Source of the DNA: Imhoffiella fuscus
GTDB lineage: Bacteria; Pseudomonadota; Gammaproteobacteria; Chromatiales; Chromatiaceae
Length of the DNA: 64,000 nt
NCBI RefSeq assembly: GCF_042682685.1
Contig: NZ_JBHUHX010000039.1
Location: 60,315 to 124,314 of the forward strand
Reading direction: 5' to 3'
Shown piece by piece: positions 17,850 through 26,052 of this stretch. Each line of letters opens with the position of its first letter. Position 1 is the stretch's first letter. Below the pieces are notes generated by a model. It was not told the DNA's origin. It did not search any database and saw only the letters and a program-made list of their open reading frames with translations. The position numbers were made by a program, and so were the translations under genes.

Positions 17850-18623
17850 ATGACCTTTGCGGCCGACGACATACTGCTGTGGGTCGGCGCGATCATGTGG
17901 CCCTTCGTGCGCATCAGCGCCATGCTTTTGGTCGCTCCCGTCTTCGGTGGGCGTAATGTGAACGCGCGGGTGCGTCTTGGGCTCGGATTGCTGCTCGCGT
18001 TGATTGTGGCGCCCGATCTCAAGCCCGTTCCCGAGATCGATCCCTTGAGTCTTGATGGGCTGGTCGTGGCCGTCCACCAGGTGATCATCGGTGCCGCCAT
18101 GGGGTTCGTGGTTCAACTCGTCTTCGCGGCACTGGTTCTGGCGGGCGAGAGCATTGCGATGTCGATGGGGTTGGGATTCGCCTCGGCGCTGGATCCGGTT
18201 AGCGGAATTCAGGTGCCCTTGATATCTCAGTTCTACACGGTTCTGGCGACACTCATTTTTCTTGCGCTCAACGGCCATCTGGTCCTGATCGATCTCCTGC
18301 TTCGCAGTTTTCAGACGCTCCCCATCGCCTCGGGTGGCATCTCGACCGATGATCTTTGGGCTGTGGTTCGGTTTGCCAGTGCCATGTATTCCAGTGCCTT
18401 GCTGATCGCTATTCCAGCTGTGGCATCATTGTTGCTTATAAATATCTCGATGGGGGTTGTCACGCGTGCCGCTCCCCAGCTCAATATCTTCGCGGTGGGG
18501 TTTCCCGTGACCCTGTTTGCGGGTTTCATCATTATCCTGCTGACACTTCCTCAGCTGAGCGTCCGGATCGGTGAGTCGCTGATGCTGGCTGTTCGGCTCG
18601 TTCGGCAGCTCGTGGGGGCTTGA
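17850..18623 (+). CDS. fliR: Flagellar export gate protein FliR
   Basis: 257 residues, strongly hydrophobic with about six membrane segments. Family text includes MWPFVRISAMLLVAPVFGG, QVIIGAAMGFVVQLVFAALV and GLGFASALDPVSGIQVPLIS. FliR is the single-copy subunit that closes the FliP5-FliQ4-FliR1 channel. Its stop is one base before the flhB ATG, so coupling is expected; FlhB wraps around this channel in the assembled gate. Confidence 0.96.
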   Translation: MTFAADDILLWVGAIMWPFVRISAMLLVAPVFGGRNVNARVRLGLGLLLALIVAPDLKPVPEIDPLSLDGLVVAVHQVIIGAAMGFVVQLVFAALVLAGESIAMSMGLGFASALDPVSGIQVPLISQFYTVLATLIFLALNGHLVLIDLLLRSFQTLPIASGGISTDDLWAVVRFASAMYSSALLIAIPAVASLLLINISMGVVTRAAPQLNIFAVGFPVTLFAGFIIILLTLPQLSVRIGESLMLAVRLVRQLVGA

Positions 18624-18624
18624 G

Positions 18625-19770
18625 ATGGCCGAGAACGAAAATGGCCAGGAAAAATCGGAGGCGCCAACCGGAAAACGCGTGCGCGATGCGCGTGAAAAGG
18701 GGCAGATCGCCCGCTCGCGCGAACTCAACACCGTCGTCGTTCTCTTGGCTGGCGCGACTTCGCTCTTGTTGTTTGGCGGCTATTTCGGGACTCGAATCGC
18801 AAATTTGATGACGGATGCCCTCGATTTGGAGCGCGGATTGATCTTCGATCCCGCGCTCATGGTGTCGCATCTGGCGGCGCTGATCGAGCGCGCCCTTTTG
18901 ATTCTTGCGCCCCTGTTCGTGATTCTGGTTGTTGTTGCCTTGCTCGGACCCTTGCTGATTGGCGGAATCAATTTTTCGAGCAAATCGCTCACCCCTAAAT
19001 TCTCCAAACTGAATCCGATCAGCGGTATCAAGCGGGTCTTTTCCGTGACGGGGTTGATGGAGTTGGTGAAGGGGATCGGGAAGTTCGTTCTGGTCGCTCT
19101 GGTCGCTGGTCTGGCAATCAAGATGATTTGGGGCACCCTGTTGGCGCTGGGCGATCAGCCTGTTGAGCAGGCTATCGTCCAGACGGGGCGTATGGCGGCG
19201 TGGGTCTTTCTGATCGCTTCGATCGCGCTCATCGCGGTTGCGGCGATCGATGTCCCTTTTCAGCTTTGGAATCACAACAAACAGTTGAAGATGACTCTGC
19301 AGGAGGTCAAGGACGAGTTCAAGGAAACGGAGGGTAAGCCGGAGGTCAAAGGGCGCATCCGTCAATTGCAGATGGAGGCGTCTCGGCGCCGCATGATGAC
19401 CGAGGTGCCCAAGGCCGACGTGGTGATCACCAACCCGACGCATTATGCCGTTGCGCTCCAGTATCAGCCTGCGACCATGCGCGCGCCACGTCTGCTGGCC
19501 AAGGGAACGGACGCGACCGCCAAGGTGATTCGCGACATCGCCGAGGAGCATCAGATCACGCTGGTTGAAGCGCCGCGTGTCGCGCGCGCCATCTATTTCA
19601 CCACCGATCTCGATCAGGATATTCCCGGAGGGCTGTTCGTGGCGGTGGCGCGCATTCTGGCTTACGTCTATCAGCTCAAGCGCGATGACCTGGGGGTCGA
19701 TTTGCCCGATGAACTACCGGTTCCCGATGAGTATCTAGATCCGCAGAGTGCGCGACGAGCGCGGAGATAA
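18625..19770 (+). CDS. flhB: Export switch protein FlhB
   Basis: 381 residues. N-terminal start EKSEAPTGKRVRDAREKGQI is typical; four membrane segments follow, then the cytoplasmic domain. The autocleavage motif NPTH lies at about 270-273 inside VVITNPTHYAVAL. FlhB controls the change from rod/hook to filament export, triggered by FliK. This window also encodes a stand-alone FlhB C-domain protein at 32581-32895 and two FliK-type proteins, so the switch module is duplicated. Confidence 0.97.
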   Translation: MAENENGQEKSEAPTGKRVRDAREKGQIARSRELNTVVVLLAGATSLLLFGGYFGTRIANLMTDALDLERGLIFDPALMVSHLAALIERALLILAPLFVILVVVALLGPLLIGGINFSSKSLTPKFSKLNPISGIKRVFSVTGLMELVKGIGKFVLVALVAGLAIKMIWGTLLALGDQPVEQAIVQTGRMAAWVFLIASIALIAVAAIDVPFQLWNHNKQLKMTLQEVKDEFKETEGKPEVKGRIRQLQMEASRRRMMTEVPKADVVITNPTHYAVALQYQPATMRAPRLLAKGTDATAKVIRDIAEEHQITLVEAPRVARAIYFTTDLDQDIPGGLFVAVARILAYVYQLKRDDLGVDLPDELPVPDEYLDPQSARRARR

Positions 19771-19775
19771 CCTGG

Positions 19776-21884
19776 ATGACAACCCTCGTTGAACGTCTCG
19801 GCGGGATCGGGCGTCTCGGTTTGGGGGCGCCCGTTCTGCTCATCGCGTTGCTCGCAATGCTGGTGCTGCCGCTACCGCCCTTTCTGCTTGACCTGCTCTT
19901 CACCTTCAATATCGCTTTATCCCTGATTGTGGTGATGGTGGCTGTCTATACGCCGCGGCCGGTCGATTTTGCGGCCTTTCCCACGGTGCTCTTGCTGGCG
20001 ACCCTGCTGAGGCTGGCGCTCAATGTGGCCTCGACGCGGGTCATTCTCCTGAATGGCGGTTCGGGAACCGAGGCGGCTGGTAAGGTTATCGAGGCCTTTG
20101 GCGAGTTCGTACTGGGTGGGAATTTCGCCATCGGCGTGGTGGTGTTCACCATTCTGGTCATCATTAATTTCGTGGTCATCACCAAGGGTGCGGGGCGTGT
20201 TTCTGAAGTCAGCGCGCGCTTCACCCTCGATGCTATGCCTGGCAAGCAGATGGCGATCGACGCCGACCTGAACGCTGGTCTTGTCTCTCAGGAAGACGCC
20301 CGTAAACGGCGCGAAGGTGTCGCTGAAGAGGCCGACTTCTACGGGTCCATGGATGGTGCCAGCAAGTTCGTTCGTGGCGATGCTATGGCGGGCATCCTCA
20401 TCCTTTTCATTAATGTGTTGGGTGGGATCTTCATAGGGACCACTCAGCAGGACATGACCTTCGCGGATGCGGCGAACAATTTCGTCCTCTTGAGTATCGG
20501 GGATGGGTTGGTCGCGCAGATTCCCTCGTTGCTGCTCTCGTCCGCCACGGCCATCATCGTGACCCGCAGCACGTCCTCTCAGGACATGGGGCAGCAGGTC
20601 TTCAGCCAGATGTTCGCGAATCCGCGCGCGCTCTATGTGGCGTCGGGGATTCTTGGTGTCCTGGGGTTGATCCCCGGTATGCCGAATCTCGTTTTCCTCG
20701 GTTTGGCCTCCATGCTGGGTGGTGTCGGTTATTTGAACGCGCGCAAACCAGCCGCCGACGGTTCCGAGGTGGTCGAGCGTCTGCCGGAGGGGGTGGAACT
20801 GCCGGCGCCTGAGGACCGCGATCTGTCGTGGGACGACGTGCCAGCGGTCGATCTGGTCTCGCTGGAGGTGGGGTATCGTCTGATTCCCTTGGTCGACCGC
20901 AGTCAGGACGGACAGCTCATGGGACGGATCAAGGGGATTCGACGCAAGCTGTCTCAGGAGTTCGGTTTCCTCATCCAGCCGGTGCATATTCGCGACAACT
21001 TGGAGTTGGGTCCCAATCAATACCGAATTTCGTTGTTGGGTGTGACGGCGGCGGAGGCGGAGGTCTTCCCCGAACGCGAGTTGGCCATCAATCCCGGTCA
21101 GGTCTATGGGTCGGTGGCGGGGACGCCGACCAAGGACCCCACCTTCAATCTGGATGCGCTCTGGATCGATCCGGCCGACCGCGAATCGGCTCAAGCCGCC
21201 GGTTATACGGTCGTGGATACGGCGACTGTCATCGCGACCCATCTGTCTCAAGTGTTCCGTGAGAATGGACATCGTCTGATCGGCCATGAGGAGGTTCAGC
21301 ACCTGCTCGATCAGTTGGCGCGGCGTTCGCCCAAGCTCGTCGAGAACCTCTTTTCGTCTAAGGCGCTCTCCTTGGGTGTGGTGCTCAAGGTGCTTCAGAA
21401 CCTCCTAGCCGAACAGGTCTCCATCCGAGATCTGCGCACGATCGCCGAAACATTGGCGGAGCGTGCGGTGAAGAGTCAGGATCCCGCCGCTTTGACCGCC
21501 GCCGTGCGGGTCGCCTTATCGCGCTCGATCGTTCAGGATCTCATCGGTCCGGACGAAGAGCTGCCTTTGATCGCGTTGGATCCGGCGCTGGAACAGCTTT
21601 TGCATAAGTCCCTGCAGGGGAGCCAGGGCGAAACCGTCGGTATCGAGCCTGGGTTGGCCGAGCGGGTGCAGCGGTCGGTGATGGATGCCGCTCGGCGTCA
21701 GGAATCGGAAGGGGCTCCCGCGATCTTGGTGGTGGCCCCCGAGATCCGGTCCTGGATCGCTGGTTGGCTGCGGGGGGCGGTGCGGAATCTGGCCGTGCTG
21801 GCATTCACGGAGATCCCCGACAACCGACGGATTCGGGTCGTGGCCACCGTTGGAAAGAGTGAGCCGGCTCAGGCGCGGGCGTGA
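19776..21884 (+). CDS. flhA: Flagellar export gate protein FlhA
   Basis: 702 residues. The N-terminal ~330 residues are membrane-embedded, with the FHIPEP-family signatures RLALNVASTRVILLNGG and SARFTLDAMPGKQMAIDADL plus the loop with KRREGVAEEADFYGSMDGAS. The cytoplasmic ring domain fills the rest (LEVGYRLIPLVDRSQDGQLM, FRENGHRLIGHEEVQHLLD). FlhA forms a nonameric ring that receives chaperone-substrate complexes and couples export to the proton motive force. Five bp after flhB, 22 bp before flhF. Length normal. Confidence 0.97.
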   Translation: MTTLVERLGGIGRLGLGAPVLLIALLAMLVLPLPPFLLDLLFTFNIALSLIVVMVAVYTPRPVDFAAFPTVLLLATLLRLALNVASTRVILLNGGSGTEAAGKVIEAFGEFVLGGNFAIGVVVFTILVIINFVVITKGAGRVSEVSARFTLDAMPGKQMAIDADLNAGLVSQEDARKRREGVAEEADFYGSMDGASKFVRGDAMAGILILFINVLGGIFIGTTQQDMTFADAANNFVLLSIGDGLVAQIPSLLLSSATAIIVTRSTSSQDMGQQVFSQMFANPRALYVASGILGVLGLIPGMPNLVFLGLASMLGGVGYLNARKPAADGSEVVERLPEGVELPAPEDRDLSWDDVPAVDLVSLEVGYRLIPLVDRSQDGQLMGRIKGIRRKLSQEFGFLIQPVHIRDNLELGPNQYRISLLGVTAAEAEVFPERELAINPGQVYGSVAGTPTKDPTFNLDALWIDPADRESAQAAGYTVVDTATVIATHLSQVFRENGHRLIGHEEVQHLLDQLARRSPKLVENLFSSKALSLGVVLKVLQNLLAEQVSIRDLRTIAETLAERAVKSQDPAALTAAVRVALSRSIVQDLIGPDEELPLIALDPALEQLLHKSLQGSQGETVGIEPGLAERVQRSVMDAARRQESEGAPAILVVAPEIRSWIAGWLRGAVRNLAVLAFTEIPDNRRIRVVATVGKSEPAQARA

Positions 21885-21906
21885 TTCAACGAACAGGAGT
21901 AGATAG

Positions 21907-23121
21907 ATGAATGTGCGGCGATACAGGGCACGTGACATGCGCGATGCGATGCGCCAGGTGCGCGAGCATCAGGGCTCGGACGCGGTCATTCTGTCGAGCC
22001 GTCGTGGCGATGACGGCTTGCTTGAGGTGGTCGCCTCGCTCGATGCTGCGCCCGAAGTCGGTTCGTCGTCATTTGCGCAGGGCCTTGGAGAAACGATCCC
22101 TGTCGACCCTCAGTTGGCCGCCATGCGTCGTGAAATCTGCGATCTGCGGACCCTGTTGATGCAGCAGCAGGCTTTCTCCGAGAGTGACCAATGGGCTGCG
22201 CGTCATCCGCTGGCGTCCCAATGTATCGGGCGTTTGATGCAAAGCGGCTTCTCGGAGAAGCTCGCTCGCAGCCTGGCCGGAAGTGTCCAGGAGGACAGCT
22301 CGGAAGAGATGGTGTGGTCCAGATTGCGCTCGCGTCTTTCGGCCTCCATCGCTACGACATCCCCCACCGTTCTCGATCAGGGTGGTATGCTCGCGCTCGT
22401 GGGCTCGACAGGGGTTGGTAAGACGACGACCTTGAATCGGCTTGCGCTGCGTCAGATTCGTCGGATGGGACCCGATTCGGTGACCCTGGTGACGCTCGAC
22501 AGACAACGCATCGGGGCCTATAAGCAGTTGCAGGCATTCGGTCAGATGGCCGGGATTCCAGTGATGTTGTTGGAGAGCGAGCGCGATCTGACCGCCTTGA
22601 CCAATCGGGCGACAGAGGGGAAGCTGGTCCTGATCGACACTCAAGGCCAGGCGGCGCGGGACGCAGCTGAACGGCGTCTCTTCGCTCAGGTACGCAACGA
22701 AGTTGATCTGGAAACCTGGCTGGTTGTCGCCGCGACCCATCAGTCGGCTGTTTTGAGGCAGGTGTTGCAGTCGTTCCAGGTATGCGATCCGGCCGCGCTG
22801 GTCTTGACCAAGGTCGATGAAGCGGAGCAACTGGGCGAAACCCTGTCGGTGCTCTTGGAGCAGCGTACCGGCCTGGTTTTCTATTCTGACGGCCAGCGAC
22901 TCGACGAAGATTTTCACAAAGCGGACACCATGTATCTTACGCGCCTTGCATTGCAGGAACCCGCCTATTCGGCTCCCCCTTCGCAAGATCGGGATGCCAT
23001 GCTACTCAAGCCGGTTTCGGTCGACAGAGTGCCGGCTACCTCACAGACTCAGAGTTTGCGGGATGGTATGGTGCTTGAGTCGATTGTGCCTTTCAGGAAG
23101 GCCCTTCATGCAGCCTACTAG
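21907..23121 (+). CDS. flhF: Polar flagellum SRP-type GTPase FlhF
   Basis: 404 residues. N-terminal basic domain begins NVRRYRARDMRDAMRQVREH. The NG GTPase domain holds the P-loop GSTGVGKTTT at about 166-175, LVTLDRQRIGAYKQL, the DTQGQ box (normally DTAGR; here LIDTQGQAARDAAERRL) and LVLTKVDEAEQLG. FlhF marks the pole where the flagellum is built, and its presence with FlhG is strong evidence for polar flagellation. The Gln in place of the usual Ala/Gly in the G3 loop is seen in other polar flagellates too. It overlaps flhG by 14 bp. Confidence 0.95.
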   Translation: MNVRRYRARDMRDAMRQVREHQGSDAVILSSRRGDDGLLEVVASLDAAPEVGSSSFAQGLGETIPVDPQLAAMRREICDLRTLLMQQQAFSESDQWAARHPLASQCIGRLMQSGFSEKLARSLAGSVQEDSSEEMVWSRLRSRLSASIATTSPTVLDQGGMLALVGSTGVGKTTTLNRLALRQIRRMGPDSVTLVTLDRQRIGAYKQLQAFGQMAGIPVMLLESERDLTALTNRATEGKLVLIDTQGQAARDAAERRLFAQVRNEVDLETWLVVAATHQSAVLRQVLQSFQVCDPAALVLTKVDEAEQLGETLSVLLEQRTGLVFYSDGQRLDEDFHKADTMYLTRLALQEPAYSAPPSQDRDAMLLKPVSVDRVPATSQTQSLRDGMVLESIVPFRKALHAAY

Positions 23122-23935
23122 GACTCGGCAGCTCAAGAGCATCGCGATCGCCAGCGGCAAGGGCGGGGTTGGAAAGACCAATGTCGCCGTCAACCTCGCC
23201 GTTGGTCTGGCGCGAATGGGGCGTCACGTGATGCTGTTCGATGCCGATCTTGGTTTGGCCAACGCTGATCTTCTTTTGGGATTGCGGCCTACGAAAACGC
23301 TGCACGATCTGGTGGCCGGTCGGGCCGACTCGCTGGAAGAGATTCTCGTGGAAGGACCTCACGGCTTGATGTTGGTGCCTTCGGCCTCCGGTATCGGCTC
23401 CATGGCCAATTTGACGCCTGCCGAGCATGCCGGGTTGATTCGTGCCTTCAGCAGCTATCAGAATCCGCTTGATGTGCTGATTGTGGATACGGCTGCCGGT
23501 GTGCAGGATTCGGTGACCAGTTTCTGTCGGGCGGTTCAGCATGTCTTCGTGGTCGTGTGTGATGAGCCGGCTTCCTTGACGGATGCCTATGCACTGATCA
23601 AAGTGCTGCACCAAGAACACGGTTTGAGGCGTTTTCGGGTGATTTGCAATATGCTGCGCTCGCCCGAATCTGGACGTAAACTGATGCACAAGCTCACAGC
23701 GGTGTGTCATCAGTATCTGCCTGATGTGGTTTTGGAGGCCGCGATCAGTATCCCGATGGATGACAGTCTGCGTCGAGCGGTTGTCAAGCGGGAGCCGGTT
23801 GTGAGCCTGTTTCCCGGCAGTCCATCGGGTCGAGCCTTCATTGAACTCGCCCGACAGATGGACCGTTGGACGGCTGCCGAGACCGATATAGGCGGAATCG
23901 GCTTTTTCGTTGAACGGATGTTGCAAAGTGCCTGA
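23108..23935 (+). CDS. flhG: Flagellar number regulator FlhG/FleN (MinD-type ATPase)
   Basis: 275 residues from the ATG at 23108; the frame is open further upstream only as a shadow of flhF. The deviant Walker A SGKGGVGKTN (16-25) with its signature lysine, LFDADLGLANADLLLG and LIVDTAAGVQDSVTSF identify a MinD/ParA-type ATPase. FlhG limits flagella to one per pole and in Pseudomonas and Vibrio restrains FleQ/FlrA. The C-terminal amphipathic helix (AFIELARQMDRW... region) would bind membrane. The stop shares one base with the fliA ATG. Confidence 0.95.
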   Translation: MQPTRTRQLKSIAIASGKGGVGKTNVAVNLAVGLARMGRHVMLFDADLGLANADLLLGLRPTKTLHDLVAGRADSLEEILVEGPHGLMLVPSASGIGSMANLTPAEHAGLIRAFSSYQNPLDVLIVDTAAGVQDSVTSFCRAVQHVFVVVCDEPASLTDAYALIKVLHQEHGLRRFRVICNMLRSPESGRKLMHKLTAVCHQYLPDVVLEAAISIPMDDSLRRAVVKREPVVSLFPGSPSGRAFIELARQMDRWTAAETDIGGIGFFVERMLQSA

Positions 23936-24678
23936 TGGCCCTCAATCGCTTGCGATCAGGATATCCAGATGTCGCCAATCAGTCGGAGCAGCTGGTTGCG
24001 GCTAATATCGATCTCGTGCGACGTATCGCCCATCATCTCGTAGCGCGTTTGCCGGCCTCGGTTCAGGTCGAGGATCTGGTTCAGTCGGGCATGGTGGGTC
24101 TGATCGAGGCGGCACGCCAGTTTCAGTCCGGGCAGGGAGCCGCCTTTGCGACCTATGCGGGGATTCGCATTCGCGGCGCCATGATCGACGAGCTGCGTCG
24201 CGCCGACTGGACGCCACGCTCCGTGCACCGCAATACGCGGCGCATCTCGGAAGCGATCCGACAGGTCGAGGGTCGAGAAGGCCGTGCGGCGCATGACCGC
24301 GAAATCGCGCAGGCACTGGATACCTCGCTCGACGAGTATCATATGATGCTCCAAGATTCGGCCAGCTCGCAGATCCTGGGACTGGAGGATCTATTCGGCG
24401 AGGATGCCGATCCGGATAGGATGTTGCCTGGGGGAGAGGCCGCTCCGCTTGAGCACCTGGAACGTGAGCAGTTCCGCGATGCCGTGGCTCAGGCTCTGGC
24501 GGGTTTGCCGGACAAAGAGCGTCTAGTGCTTGCGCTCTATTACGATGAAGAATTGAACTTAAGAGAGATCGGTGGCGTCATGGGCATCACCGAATCGCGT
24601 GTGAGCCAGATTCGCAGCCAGGCCTTGCACCGGCTGCGCGTCCGTTTGCAGGAATGGATCCACGAGGCTGGCTCGTGA
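23935..24678 (+). CDS. fliA: Flagellar sigma factor FliA (sigma-28)
   Basis: 247 residues. Region 2 is clear (RRIAHHLVARLPASVQVEDL, MVGLIEAARQFQ, FATYAGIRIRGAMIDELRR), as is region 4.2 (LNLREIGGVMGITESRVSQI). FliA transcribes late flagellar and chemotaxis genes once FlgM has been exported. flgM lies at 35588-35890 with a good sigma-28 promoter of its own, forming the expected loop. The gene is coupled to flhG and followed 34 bp later by cheY. Confidence 0.97.
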   Translation: MALNRLRSGYPDVANQSEQLVAANIDLVRRIAHHLVARLPASVQVEDLVQSGMVGLIEAARQFQSGQGAAFATYAGIRIRGAMIDELRRADWTPRSVHRNTRRISEAIRQVEGREGRAAHDREIAQALDTSLDEYHMMLQDSASSQILGLEDLFGEDADPDRMLPGGEAAPLEHLEREQFRDAVAQALAGLPDKERLVLALYYDEELNLREIGGVMGITESRVSQIRSQALHRLRVRLQEWIHEAGS

Positions 24679-24712
24679 ATGTCAACCCGACCAATGCCAT
24701 TGGGAGCTTTGT

Positions 24713-25102
24713 GTGGACAAAGGCATGAAAATCCTCGTCGTGGACGATTTTTCCACGATGAGACGCATTATCAAAAATCTGCTTCGTGAACTGGGGTTCA
24801 ATAACACCACTGAGGCGGATGACGGGAGTACCGCGCTTCCGATGTTGAAGGGCGGCAACTTCGATTTCCTCGTGACCGACTGGAATATGCCGAACATGGA
24901 AGGTATTGAGTTGCTTCGCGCGGTACGTGCGGATCCCGAGCTCAAATCGCTTCCAGTGCTCATGGTTACGGCCGAGGCCAAGCGCGATCAGATTGTTGAG
25001 GCCGCCCAGGCAGGCGTCAACGGGTATATCGTCAAGCCCTTCACGGCCGAGACCCTCAAGGAGAAGATCGACAAGATCTTCGAGCGTATTGAGGCGGGGT
25101 GA
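24713..25102 (+). CDS. cheY: Chemotaxis response regulator CheY
   Basis: 129 residues. GTG at 24713 is chosen because homologues begin MDKxMKILVVDDF and a GGGAG ribosome binding site lies just upstream; ATG 24725 would cut four residues. Receiver residues are all present: acidic pair Asp11/Asp12, phosphorylation site Asp56 (FLVTDWNMPNM), Thr86 and Lys108 (IVKPF). CheY~P binds the FliM N-terminus to change rotation. Single-domain protein, in the standard cheY-cheZ-cheA order. Confidence 0.97.
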   Translation: MDKGMKILVVDDFSTMRRIIKNLLRELGFNNTTEADDGSTALPMLKGGNFDFLVTDWNMPNMEGIELLRAVRADPELKSLPVLMVTAEAKRDQIVEAAQAGVNGYIVKPFTAETLKEKIDKIFERIEAG

Positions 25103-25199
25103 TCCAGCGGGTGTCCGCGCGGATTGCCTCCATGGCGCCTAGTCGGTTCGTGGAGTGCGGATGTTCATCATCGACACGACGTTGCGGCATCCGAATTTC

Positions 25200-25215
25200 T
25201 GGTCAAGCTTGACCA
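25200..25215 (+). promoter_or_regulatory. 16-bp perfect palindrome upstream of cheZ
   Basis: TGGTCAAGCTTGACCA is a perfect 16-bp palindrome 37 bp before the cheZ ATG, in the unusually long (150 bp) cheY-cheZ gap. A further GGTCA half-site follows at 25218-25222. The form suits an operator for a dimeric regulator or a short mRNA hairpin. No regulator is known to me for this sequence. Confidence 0.45.
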
Positions 25216-25252
25216 AAGGTCACTATGTACAGAGTTCGCCCGGGAACGATAG

Positions 25253-26026
25253 ATGGACACTGACGACACGAGCACCAAGGCACAGCTGGATCTCGCGCGC
25301 CAACTGGTAGCGCATCTGGAAGCGGGTGAGGGAGATCAGGCAACCGCAGTCATTCGGCAACTGCGCATTCCCCACGAGCGTGAGCTGTTCGACGAGCTCG
25401 GCAAATTGACGCGGGACCTGCATGAGGCGTTGAACAGCTTTCGGGGGGATTCACGCCTCGTCGAACTCACTCGGGACGAAATTCCGGACGCGAAGGAGCG
25501 GTTGAACTACGTCGTCACCATGACGGAGCAGGCGACGCATCGCACGCTGAATGCCATTGACGAGGCGATGCCGGTGGCCGAGACGCTCCATTCGGGTTCG
25601 CTCGAATTGGCCGAGCGCTGGGCTCGCTTCCGCAACCGCGAGCTGTCCGTCGACGAGTTCAGGGATCTGGCGCGCGATCTCGACGGCTATTTCGCTCAAG
25701 CCGGTGTGGAAACCGAGCGTTTGCGCTCGCTCATCTCGGAAATCATGATGGCTCAGGATTTCCAGGATCTCACTGGTCAGATCATACGTCGCGTGATTCG
25801 GCTCGTGCACGAGGTCGAGGAAAATCTGGTCGGTTTGATTCGCCTCTCTAGCGCCAGGATGGAGCCGGCGAAAACGGTCGAGGATAAATCGGCCGGAAAA
25901 GTCCAGCAGGAGGCCGTCGGTACCATGGGGCACGGGCCTGTCGTCCCCAACACCGTAGATGCGGCGGCTGATGTCGTCAGTGGGCAGGACGATGTTGACG
26001 CACTGCTTTCTAGTCTGGGCTTCTAG
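25253..26026 (+). CDS. cheZ: CheY-phosphate phosphatase CheZ
   Basis: 257 residues, long helices. The phosphatase motif MMAQDFQDLTGQIIRR spans about 165-180, containing the Asp and Gln that act on CheY~P. The C-terminus DDVDALLSSLGF is the CheY-binding peptide, joined by a flexible linker of about 45 residues. The full residue set suggests an active enzyme. Follows cheY after a gap containing a palindrome and precedes cheA by 26 bp. Confidence 0.96.
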   Translation: MDTDDTSTKAQLDLARQLVAHLEAGEGDQATAVIRQLRIPHERELFDELGKLTRDLHEALNSFRGDSRLVELTRDEIPDAKERLNYVVTMTEQATHRTLNAIDEAMPVAETLHSGSLELAERWARFRNRELSVDEFRDLARDLDGYFAQAGVETERLRSLISEIMMAQDFQDLTGQIIRRVIRLVHEVEENLVGLIRLSSARMEPAKTVEDKSAGKVQQEAVGTMGHGPVVPNTVDAAADVVSGQDDVDALLSSLGF

Positions 26027-26052
26027 CCCGCCGACCTCTTTGGTGATCATGC

